Under the pieces are notes generated by a model. That model did not search any database and had not been told where the DNA came from. It saw nothing but the letters and a program-made list of their open reading frames with translations. Shown here in pieces: positions 46,174 through 54,733 of a stretch of DNA of 64,000 bases. Position 1 is the stretch's first letter, and each line of letters opens with the position of its first letter. The position numbers and the translations under genes are program-made. Origin of the DNA: Pleurodeles waltl (lineage: Eukaryota; Chordata; Amphibia; Caudata; Salamandridae). Where the stretch lies: contig NC_090437.1 of the NCBI RefSeq assembly GCF_031143425.1, positions 1,178,842,863 through 1,178,906,862 of the forward strand, given 5' to 3'.

Positions 46174-49100
46174 TCAATGGCAAACTGCTTCTGCAGCTTG
46201 ACGAAATCTGGGGTTAAACCAATCAGTTTTGAACAATCTTATCATGGCATCTCTCCCTAGGTGAGCTTGCCCATGATAGAACCGCGCAAGCTGTGATAAG
46301 AGACTGTTTGGCAAAACAAATTTTCCCTCATTTGAAACCCATAACTCGTCTGGTCTCTTTATACACTGTGATTTAATCCAGGAATCTCTCTCATCCTCCC
46401 TGACGTTATTCTGCAATGTTTTTAGTTCATCTATTGTATCTACGACCTTTAAGGCAAATGCTTCAGCTGGTTCGAGTTCTGGCTCACTTATCGAATTCCA
46501 TTCATCCCTGAGTAATATACAGTTCAAGGCACAAAATCTTGCGACTTGATCCCCATATGCATTTCCCAGAGAAACATAGTCCTGTCCTTTCGTATGAGCA
46601 CTACACTTTACTACTGCAACTTCGGCTGGCATTTGAATGGCGTGTAACAATTCCCTTATTCTCTCCCCATTTTTCACTGGTGATCCTGAAGAAGTCAGGA
46701 AACCTCTCTGTGACCATAGTTGTCCAAAGTCGTGCACAATTCCAAACCCGTACTGACTATCAGTGTAAATGGTGACTTTCATCAATGCGGACAGTTGACA
46801 TGCTCTTGTAAGGGCTACAAGTTCTGCTACTTGTGCAGAATAGACTCCTTGAAGCCATCCCGCTTCCAAGACACCTGTTACAGTACATACAGCATATCCT
46901 GCTTTTAAAATTCCCATCCCATCTCTTAGACATGAACCATCAACAAAAACAATTTGATCATTTTCATCAAGCTTAGTGTCCTTAATGTCAGGTCGAGGTT
47001 TTGTGCAAAATTCAGTCACCTGGAGGCAGTCATGCTCGACGTCTTCAGCGTCCTCAATTTCAGCATTTTCACCAGGGAGCAAAGTTGCTGGATTCAACGT
47101 AGTGCACCTTTTCAGCTGCACATTCGGTGAGCCCAGAATTATCGTTTCATACCTTGTGAGTCTTGCTCCGGTCATGTGTTGCGTTCGGGAGCGGGTCAAA
47201 AGTATCTCAACTGAGTGAGGGACCATGATTGTTACTGGGTGTCCCATCACTATTCCTTCACTCTGAGTGAGGCTGATACCAACTGCTGCTACGGCGCGCA
47301 AACACCCTGGGAGTGCTGCTGCGACCGGATCCAAAGTAGCTGAAAAATACGCTACTGGTCTGTTTATGCCACCATGGGCTTGAGTCAAGACAGACAAAGA
47401 ACATGCATCACGTTCATGACAAAACAATGTGAAAGGCTTTGTGTAATCAGGCATACCTAAAGCTGGAGCCCTGCACATGCATTCTTTCAATTCGATAAAA
47501 GCATCCATCTCATCTCCTTTCAGCTCAATTTGATCCAAGGCATCCTTCTGGGTCAGCTTCAGTAAAGGCTTTGCTAGAGTTGAGAAGTTGGGAATCCACT
47601 GGCGACAAAAGCCCACCATTCCCAAAAACTTCCTCACCTCCCTCCTTGTCTTTGGTGGACTCATTTGAAGTACACTTGTTATTCTTTCCTTCATTATTCT
47701 CCGTGACCCTTTCTCTATCTGGTGACCCAAGTATTTCACTTTCTTCTGACAAAACTGCAATTTGGAAGGAGACACCTTGTGTCCATTCCTTCCCAAATGG
47801 TTCAACAGAGCAATGGTATCGGCTGTGCAGCCACTTTCTGTCTTAGATGCGATCAGTAAGTCATCGATGTACTGTACTAGCGTTGACTCGAATGGCAATT
47901 CTAATGCTTCCAAATCTTTCTTTAGAATCTGATTGAAGATTGACGGTGACTCAGAAAACCCTTGAGGAATTCGACACCAACTGTATACTCTGTCTAGGAA
48001 TTTGAAACAAAAGAGGAATTGGCTGTCCTCATGAAGAGGCACAGAAAAGAATGCTTGTGACAAGTCGATGACTGAGAACCATTCGGCATCGCAAGGGACT
48101 TGAAACATTAGCACAGCTGGATTTGGTACGACAGGGCAACACTTTACTATGATGTCATTTATTTTCCTCAAGTCCTGCACAAGTCGGACCTTTCCACTTG
48201 GCTTTATTAGTCCCATTATTGGTGAATTACATGGACTGCTTAACACTTCTTCCAGTACCCCCTGTTTTACAAATTCGTCAATAAGTTGGGCAACTTTCAT
48301 GAGGGTGTCTTGTGCCATGTGGTATTGTGGGGTCTGGGGAAAGATTGCATTGGGCTTTACAGTCACTTTCACTGGTTCCACTCCTTTCATCAATCCCACC
48401 TCTTTCCCTGTCATATCCCACACTTCCTTTCTGACTGTTTCCCGTAATTCGGCTGGAATATCTTCTTCAGTTATCATCGGGAAAAGACAAATCAGAGGAT
48501 ACTCTTCATCGACAGTTTCCATCTCATACCCCTCTACACTGTCCTCTTCTTCCCCATCACTGCTCGTCTGGATTGTTATTCCCTCGTTCGAACAACCCAA
48601 TTTGCACAATAGGTCTCTCCCTAACAGCGCTATCGGGCTTGAGTCACATACCACAAACTGATGCACCCCTTGATAGTTACCAATGCTGACTGGTACCGGA
48701 TCTGTTATTGGGTTCTTCAGGTGCCTGTTTGCTACTCCCACCACTTGAACTGTCCTCCCTGAGAGTGGCAAATTTGGTACTTCACTGCTCTTAACAGTCG
48801 AACGTGTGGCTCCTGTGTCAACCAAGAATGAAACACGATGACCCATTACTCTTCCCTCTACGTACGGACCCTTTTGATCAACTTCCAAGGATGCTGCAAG
48901 CACACAATCTCCTTCTTCTTCTGAACTTTCACTCTCCCATACATTGTTTATTCCACTCTCACTGTGTAGTGGGAACTGTTGTACTGTGCCATTTGTACTC
49001 ATTACCTGACCCGAGACCTGTGGAGGAACCATCACTTGCTGCTGACTCATTGGTGCCAAAGGTATTTGCATTTGCTGATTAGGTACCATGGGTAACTGCT

Positions 49101-52100
49101 GTTGCATTGGTTGCATTTGCGTCATCTGCATACGAGGCATCTGCATCTGCTGCGGCTGCATAGGTTGTAATCCCTGCAACTGATTTACGGTCTGAAAATT
49201 TGGGTTTGGACCTCTCATTTTCGGTCCCCTCATTGTCTGAAATGCACTGACATCATTGTTTTGCTGACCAACACCTGCACCTGCACCTGCACCTTCCTGC
49301 ACCACCATCGGGCACTCGCGTTTCCAATGACTGACAATTCCGCACACGTGACACGGCATCACCTTCTTCATTGCCTGCACACCAGTCACAACAGTGTTCA
49401 AATCCGGACCATTATTCACAAAACCTCCTCTGCCTCTGCCTCTGGCCTGTGGCTGAAACATCATATTTCCCTGCAACTGCGGCTGCGGTTGCGGTGCCTG
49501 CTGTTGGAACCCTTGCATCCCTTGCAAACCTTGCAGACCTGTCTGAGCTGCTCTAAGTTGCATCATCATCACCTTCTCTTTCAACCTTTTCTGTTTCACT
49601 TCAATTTCGTCGCTACAGTATTTCGCATAATTCAACACCTCATCAATCGGTTTCGACTGCCAACAAATCAAATGCGACTTTATCATCTGGCTTATCTCTG
49701 GTCTCAGCCCTTCCACAAATCTGAACACAAAATGAAGCATGTCCTTCGCCTCTATTGTCTCTGTGCCACTGTAGTTCTTAAACGCCTTCAACAACCTCTC
49801 ATAGTAACTATGAATCGACTCTTTAGCCTCTTGGGCCGTTCGATCGATCTTCTGCCAATCCACATTTTTCGCGGCAACTTTCGTCTTCAAATGCTCAATC
49901 ACCTTGTAGTACAAGCTCATCACCATAGGTGATGGTGCACCCGTCTCCCTGTCTCTTTCTGGTTCACTTGTCGGCAAACCTACAGCTCTTTTGCAATCCT
50001 CCCACAAATCTGCTGGAACCACAATCTCAAAGAGAGTGTTCAGGTCTTCCCAGAGACATTTTGCAAGCTTCACAAACCTGTCAGTCTGTTGATACCATTC
50101 AATCGGCTTCTCTCTCAGTTTGGGAAAATCATCCGTAAATGACTGAATGTCGCTTCTGTGCCATGGTACATGTATTAATTTTCCCCCTGCTGTCTCCCTC
50201 ATTGGTAACATTGTTACTGCCTCGCTACTCTGTGGTCTTTTCTCGTTGAGCTCTGTAGCACTGTCCCTCCTCTTTTCCTTCCTCTTTACCCATCTGCTTT
50301 CCCACTTGTCTAAGCACCTCCACACTTGTGCACTCTGCAGCAGTTCTCTAAGGTGCGCCTTCATGCCTGCTGACCTCATGTGTTCAAAATCCGTGGTCCC
50401 GAAATCCAACCTATAGCTCCTGCTCAAGTGTTTCGTCTTGTCTATATCAACCCCGTTTTTGTCAGCTACTTCTTGCAAGCTTTTGTGTACCTTGTTCACT
50501 TCTTTTGTTATCCTGGGACATAGATACCTCAGCTCTTCTTCCGAGTAGGACTCTAACCTATTCACACCCATAGTCCCTTCCACCAATTCTTGTGCTTCCA
50601 TGTTCAACCTGACCCTATTCAGATAATCTTCTCCCTTCCCACTGGCTGAACTTTGTGTGGAATTTAGACTGTTGAACCACTGTGTCAGCTGTTGCGCATT
50701 CAACCCCATCAGTGTAGCGTTCACATCGACTGCCATTGATGGTAGCGGCAACTTTTCAGTGTTCGATGTTAGAGGTATTATCAGTGGGGGGCTCGACCTC
50801 ACCAGCGTTGACTGAGCACATATGGGACTAAACTCCATCAGGGTCCCAGATCCATTTGGCTGAGCCGCTATCGGAGTTATCCCTGGAGTGTTTTCTATGC
50901 ACCTCCTTTCTGTCCCATTCTGCAGCATTGATCCTTGACTGCTCATACCTAAGTTAGGCTGACTGTACAGAGGTACCGGTGGACCTACAGTAATGGGTAG
51001 CGATATCGCATCTGGGTTTTGTCCATTTCCCATGTTCTGAGGCATGTTCATTCCCACACTATGGGTCATCATTGCCGGCATGCCCATCTGACTCCCCGTC
51101 ATCTGAGCATGTGCATTTCCCCCCTGCATCTGCTTTTGAGGCATCAGAAACTGAGTTGATTCAACTTGTGCCAATGTCGGGTTGTGACCATTCTGTACTC
51201 CCCTTACGGTTGGATCTAGAATCATTCCTGCACCGTTGTCACTGCTGTAGTACCCTGGGATCTGCGGCTGATAATTTTCTGCTGGTTTCAACATGGGCAC
51301 ATCTGGATATATTCTCCTAACCTGCGGTATCTGCGGGGTGAACAGTAGACTCGGGTCCTTAGATCCCGATGATGCTCCTGAACTCTGGGTTTCACTGTTC
51401 TGTACCGATGCCGGAGGGGCAGAACTGGTACTTGGACCTTGTCCACTCTCTGCATAAGGTGGTGGACGGTCGTTCAGCAATTGCATGATTAACTCCTCAT
51501 CCTCTAACTCCTCTTCTCTTCTCAACTTTTCCTCGTCCTCTCTATCCTTGGAACACCTTCTGTTTGTCTTACAGGTAGCTTTCTTACCTGTCTCCTCTTC
51601 TTCCTTAGTAATTGCGGGAAACAATTTTATCCCCTGCAGTACATCTGACCTCCACACCTTCTGTGCATTATCCCACCTAGTGTCCGCTAGTGTCTTTTCT
51701 ACTTTTCTTATCCTGTTCTCGAACTTATTTTGCTGTTGCTGTCTAGCCATCAGTTCCCAAATCGCTAGAGCCTCAAACTGTGCTGGCCTTGGAGGTACCT
51801 TCATGTCGTACATCGTAAATCTCAAATTCTCTAGGATCCTTATATTGAATGTCCCATGGATCGGGAACGCTACGCTCCCATGTTTCTCTGTCAGCTTGTG
51901 CCATTGCTTTAGCCAAAGGCACGGAGCTACCCCTTTTTCCTCCATTACAATGTAAGCTGGTGTACCTTCGGGCGGCGTCTCCTCTCCTACGCTCGCTTTA
52001 ATGTAAGACTCCCCCTTCATCGCACTCCTTAATGCTTTAAAAAATTTCATTTTCTCGTCTTTTATTTCACAAAATTTGTAATCAATAGGTGACTTTGATT

Positions 52101-52146
52101 CCCGGAACACTCTTCGCTTGCCTTTCCCCTTCCAATCGAGCCCCAC
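46174..52146 (-). CDS. gag-pro-pol: Gag-Pro-Pol polyprotein, open through to integrase zinc domain (provirus B)
   Basis: 1990 codons without a gag stop or frameshift. Order (residues counted from 52146): basic N-terminus and matrix; PPPY late motif 228-231 (51454-51465); Pro/Gln/Met-rich region; capsid with an MHR-like IDRTAQEAKESIHSYYERL; one CCHC knuckle (49312-49353, C at ~932); Gln/Met-rich linker; protease DTGA at 1110-1113 with LLGRDLL; reverse transcriptase with YIDD at 1426-1429 (47860-47871); RNase H with FVDGS and YTDSQYG; integrase H-X3-H, ending at TGA 46174-46176 inside the zinc site. The stated start is a GTG. There is no in-frame ATG upstream before a stop, and the first ATG downstream is residue 33 (52050). 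The initiation codon is therefore uncertain. Functions: virion assembly, processing, reverse transcription. Confidence 0.95.
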   Translation of the reverse strand: MGLDWKGKGKRRVFRESKSPIDYKFCEIKDEKMKFFKALRSAMKGESYIKASVGEETPPEGTPAYIVMEEKGVAPCLWLKQWHKLTEKHGSVAFPIHGTFNIRILENLRFTMYDMKVPPRPAQFEALAIWELMARQQQQNKFENRIRKVEKTLADTRWDNAQKVWRSDVLQGIKLFPAITKEEEETGKKATCKTNRRCSKDREDEEKLRREEELEDEELIMQLLNDRPPPYAESGQGPSTSSAPPASVQNSETQSSGASSGSKDPSLLFTPQIPQVRRIYPDVPMLKPAENYQPQIPGYYSSDNGAGMILDPTVRGVQNGHNPTLAQVESTQFLMPQKQMQGGNAHAQMTGSQMGMPAMMTHSVGMNMPQNMGNGQNPDAISLPITVGPPVPLYSQPNLGMSSQGSMLQNGTERRCIENTPGITPIAAQPNGSGTLMEFSPICAQSTLVRSSPPLIIPLTSNTEKLPLPSMAVDVNATLMGLNAQQLTQWFNSLNSTQSSASGKGEDYLNRVRLNMEAQELVEGTMGVNRLESYSEEELRYLCPRITKEVNKVHKSLQEVADKNGVDIDKTKHLSRSYRLDFGTTDFEHMRSAGMKAHLRELLQSAQVWRCLDKWESRWVKRKEKRRDSATELNEKRPQSSEAVTMLPMRETAGGKLIHVPWHRSDIQSFTDDFPKLREKPIEWYQQTDRFVKLAKCLWEDLNTLFEIVVPADLWEDCKRAVGLPTSEPERDRETGAPSPMVMSLYYKVIEHLKTKVAAKNVDWQKIDRTAQEAKESIHSYYERLLKAFKNYSGTETIEAKDMLHFVFRFVEGLRPEISQMIKSHLICWQSKPIDEVLNYAKYCSDEIEVKQKRLKEKVMMMQLRAAQTGLQGLQGMQGFQQQAPQPQPQLQGNMMFQPQARGRGRGGFVNNGPDLNTVVTGVQAMKKVMPCHVCGIVSHWKRECPMVVQEGAGAGAGVGQQNNDVSAFQTMRGPKMRGPNPNFQTVNQLQGLQPMQPQQMQMPRMQMTQMQPMQQQLPMVPNQQMQIPLAPMSQQQVMVPPQVSGQVMSTNGTVQQFPLHSESGINNVWESESSEEEGDCVLAASLEVDQKGPYVEGRVMGHRVSFLVDTGATRSTVKSSEVPNLPLSGRTVQVVGVANRHLKNPITDPVPVSIGNYQGVHQFVVCDSSPIALLGRDLLCKLGCSNEGITIQTSSDGEEEDSVEGYEMETVDEEYPLICLFPMITEEDIPAELRETVRKEVWDMTGKEVGLMKGVEPVKVTVKPNAIFPQTPQYHMAQDTLMKVAQLIDEFVKQGVLEEVLSSPCNSPIMGLIKPSGKVRLVQDLRKINDIIVKCCPVVPNPAVLMFQVPCDAEWFSVIDLSQAFFSVPLHEDSQFLFCFKFLDRVYSWCRIPQGFSESPSIFNQILKKDLEALELPFESTLVQYIDDLLIASKTESGCTADTIALLNHLGRNGHKVSPSKLQFCQKKVKYLGHQIEKGSRRIMKERITSVLQMSPPKTRREVRKFLGMVGFCRQWIPNFSTLAKPLLKLTQKDALDQIELKGDEMDAFIELKECMCRAPALGMPDYTKPFTLFCHERDACSLSVLTQAHGGINRPVAYFSATLDPVAAALPGCLRAVAAVGISLTQSEGIVMGHPVTIMVPHSVEILLTRSRTQHMTGARLTRYETIILGSPNVQLKRCTTLNPATLLPGENAEIEDAEDVEHDCLQVTEFCTKPRPDIKDTKLDENDQIVFVDGSCLRDGMGILKAGYAVCTVTGVLEAGWLQGVYSAQVAELVALTRACQLSALMKVTIYTDSQYGFGIVHDFGQLWSQRGFLTSSGSPVKNGERIRELLHAIQMPAEVAVVKCSAHTKGQDYVSLGNAYGDQVARFCALNCILLRDEWNSISEPELEPAEAFALKVVDTIDELKTLQNNVREDERDSWIKSQCIKRPDELWVSNEGKFVLPNSLLSQLARFYHGQAHLGRDAMIRLFKTDWFNPRFRQAAEAVCH

Positions 52147-52209
52147 GGACTGCGTCCAATCCGTGCGCGACCCTTCTCTACAACCAACCTATCCCAGCGC
52201 GGCTCCTAG

Positions 52210-52217
52210 TGACGTCA
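52210..52217. promoter_or_regulatory. CRE/ATF-type palindrome TGACGTCA in leader B
   Basis: A perfect TGACGTCA followed by CACTCACAC, as in the leader of provirus A at 17894-17901. Conservation between diverged copies suggests use, but function is only inferred. Confidence 0.5.
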
Positions 52218-52688
52218 CACTCACACACACTGCGGCTGACAAAGCCTCGCGGCTAGTCCTCCTTCACTCAGCTCCTCTCGTAACAACTTCTTGCATGTAT
52301 TGCGAGCTACCAAAAAATAAAACAGATCTGTCGGTTTACTACAGGAAGGGTAACACAATCGCTTCAGGACCTTAGGGATTTTTCACTAGCCTCAGCAGTT
52401 ATTCCATCTTTCTCGGTCCCCACGTTCGCAAGCAAATCTGACCCGCAGACTGCTCTCAACTTGTCAATGATCTATTCTAGTGCACTTAGAATTTTGTCAA
52501 AGCCCGAAGTCGAAGTTCCTTTCACTCCCTCGACACACGTACCGACTCGTTGACCACGCCCGATCAACCTACTAAACCGCCCAGACCACAACATGGATCA
52601 ACATACTCCGGAGTCTCTTGACCTCGCAGGGCCCGTCTCAACAACAACAACCACGTGGACCTTTTTATGCACAAAGCGCCACACGCAC

Positions 52689-52800
52689 ATGAAGTTCGAC
52701 GACTTCCCTACTCTCACACTCGGAGTCGCACCTCCGCTATTTCTATGAAGTTCGACGACTTCTCTACTTCTACACTCGGAGTCCCACCTCCGCTATCCTC
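52689..52800. repeat. 56-bp tandem duplication in leader B
   Basis: Two units start ATGAAGTTCGACGACTTC at 52689 and 52745 and share CACTCGGAGTC and CACCTCCGCTAT. Provirus A has a single related block near 18391, so the duplication arose in the B lineage. Confidence 0.85.
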
Positions 52801-53104
52801 TAAAAAAAATGAAAACATTCCTCACAACCTTTTCACCCAACCTGCGGCAATAAGCTGTGCAAGCGCAAAACCCTAACTTCACTCATACCATCACTAGTAC
52901 CGCCAACGCTGATCTCACACCTCCATTCTCTTCATTCGCAAGCTCCGAGATCCCGGGAAAGTCGCGGTGGACCTAGCCCATCATCATTCTGTCAATCTAT
53001 TTTACCCAAGAAAAATCTAATTCAACTTCTCGAGTGGGGTCTCAAAATGCGTACCCGTTAATTCAACACCATGTACTCTAGGAGTACAGGGTCCCAAAAG
53101 ACGA

Positions 53105-53122
53105 AACCGTCCTCTGCTACCA
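53105..53122 (-). promoter_or_regulatory. Primer-binding site, tRNA-iMet type (provirus B)
   Basis: On the minus strand TGGTAGCAGAGGACGGTT lies 5 nt inside the LTR end. From memory of vertebrate initiator tRNA-Met, whose 3' end reads …CCATCCTCTGCTACCA, it matches at 17 of 18 positions, and the following TTC also fits. Confidence 0.9.
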
Positions 53123-53127
53123 TCTAC

Positions 53128-54729
53128 TGATAGAGCGGTCCGTACTAATAATTTACCTGTATTCGGACGCTCTTTAGGCCGATGAATCTTTTGACTAAGT
53201 GGGACTCTCCGTACTCTATGTCGAGCAATTTGTCAAATCAATAATCAATAACGGACATAAGCAATACCCTGATCAACATAACACTTAACAATTAATCCAG
53301 AATACATTTTCGGCGAACCCTGACCTTTCAGTCAGGAATAACCACACCAGTTTATTGCAAAGTTAGTGAATTTATTTCCCTATATTAAGAAAAGCTAGCA
53401 CAATATAGATGTGTCTCAACACCAAATGATAAACGTAAATGAACATTAATAGCTGTCCATAGCGGCGAAACAAGTGCAATCTATGTAGCATTTGAATCAC
53501 AAGACATTCGATAATAGCAATGCAAATCACTAATACGATAATCTGTAATGAGCTAATTGCATACATTTAGTCAGCATAACAAGGTCTCAAATTGCATCGT
53601 GCAACAAAAGGAATCCTCATCTAACCACAAATTAGCATCGGCATGTGGGACTTCATGCAAAAAAAAACAATTTAGCAACATTAATTTAGAAAAACTCCTA
53701 ACTAGGGATCTTGTCAAAAATCAGCAGTTGGTTACCTAAAAGAAACACAATGCAATTGTACAATTTCCTTTCATATTTACCAATTACGATCAGCATACAA
53801 GGAAGTCTTCGTCGCACAGGTACCGTTTCTCGATCAGCATGGGTACCGTTTCGATCAGCATGGGACGGGGCAAAGGGGCAAGGGTGAACGGGGCAAATGC
53901 CTCACGGCGGCAAAATAAAACTACTACTTCATGCAAAGGGATCAAAGTTAAAGTCTCTAGGGCAAGAATCATTTAAAGTCTCTTTCTCTCGATTAGAGAA
54001 AGCATCAAAGTCTCTTTCAAAATGGCGTCGCAGCAAAGTGGGCCATAATAGCTGCAAAATGGCGCAATGGGTGTAGTGTCCGGGTAATGGCCTAATCTCT
54101 TCTCGTGCACCTGGTTTTTATAGACAACAGTTCAAATCCAGTAGGGTCTTCCATTGGAGGGTTCATAGGTTAGCTTCAAATTGTCCAATCAAAAACGACA
54201 GTCCTCAAGCTTTTACTTAAGCATACATTATCCTTGGAGATGGGTACGCAAGTTGCAACATTTTATACCAATTAGCTCACTTTCAGAGCCTCCATTGTCC
54301 GCACCTGCAGATCGACCTTGGAGTAAAGAGAAAATATGCCAGGCTGGCACGAAACCTTAAGATAAGCATGTGAACGATCTCAGTGGAAAAGTACAGCTTC
54401 AAGCAAAAATACACGTTTATTAGCACATTGGAAAAATACGAGCATCTAAACCGTGAGACCAGGCAACTAGGCCAAAGCCTCTACTAAAGTAATGCTAAGC
54501 TAAAACATTTCAAACGAGCAAATCGTAGCACACGTCTATGATTATGTCGGATTAGTGCAATTCTAATACATCACGTTACATAAAGCACGCTTATAAATGT
54601 TGGCAAACTACTCTGAGGGCACATTTTGTCCCCGTACAATCTTTATTAGTTCGGTTAAAGTCACACATGATTATTGCAGCACTACGTTTATGCGTTAATA
54701 AATGTAAAACCTTCATTTCTGCTTCATCA
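53128..54729 (-). repeat. Provirus B 5' LTR
   Basis: 1602 bp, nearly identical to 40930-42530. The differences seen are one substitution and one inserted base near 53386-53391, and single substitutions near 53801 and 53840. TATAAAA is at 54116-54122 and the stem-loop at 53319-53336. The right flank starts ATGC, the TSD. Confidence 0.95.
53319..53336 (-). promoter_or_regulatory. LTR stem-loop (provirus B 5' LTR)
   Basis: CCTGAC/GTCAGG stem with a 6-nt loop, identical to 41121-41138. Confidence 0.7.
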
Positions 54730-54733
54730 ATGC

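Larger units (their letters stand above)
52147..53104 (-). other. 5' leader of provirus B
   Basis: About 1 kb, non-coding, expected to hold the splice donor and packaging signal. It contains TGACGTCA at 52210-52217 and a 56-bp tandem duplication at 52689-52800. It aligns in patches with the leader of provirus A. Confidence 0.7.
40930..54729 (-). mobile_element. Endogenous retrovirus family B, young provirus
   Basis: A 13.8-kb provirus on the minus strand with a perfect 4-bp TSD ATGC (40926-40929 and 54730-54733). In transcript order: 5' LTR 54729-53128, primer site, 1-kb leader, gag-pro-pol, env, polypurine tract, 3' LTR 42530-40930. The LTRs show only about four differences by eye in 1.6 kb, which indicates a recent insertion. 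Coding regions are long and nearly intact but carry at least two breaks: an in-frame TGA in integrase and an env frameshift. Motifs (CXXC in SU, PPPY, one CCHC, GPY/F-like integrase end) place it near gamma/epsilon-type retroviruses. Exact placement needs a tree. Confidence 0.96.
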
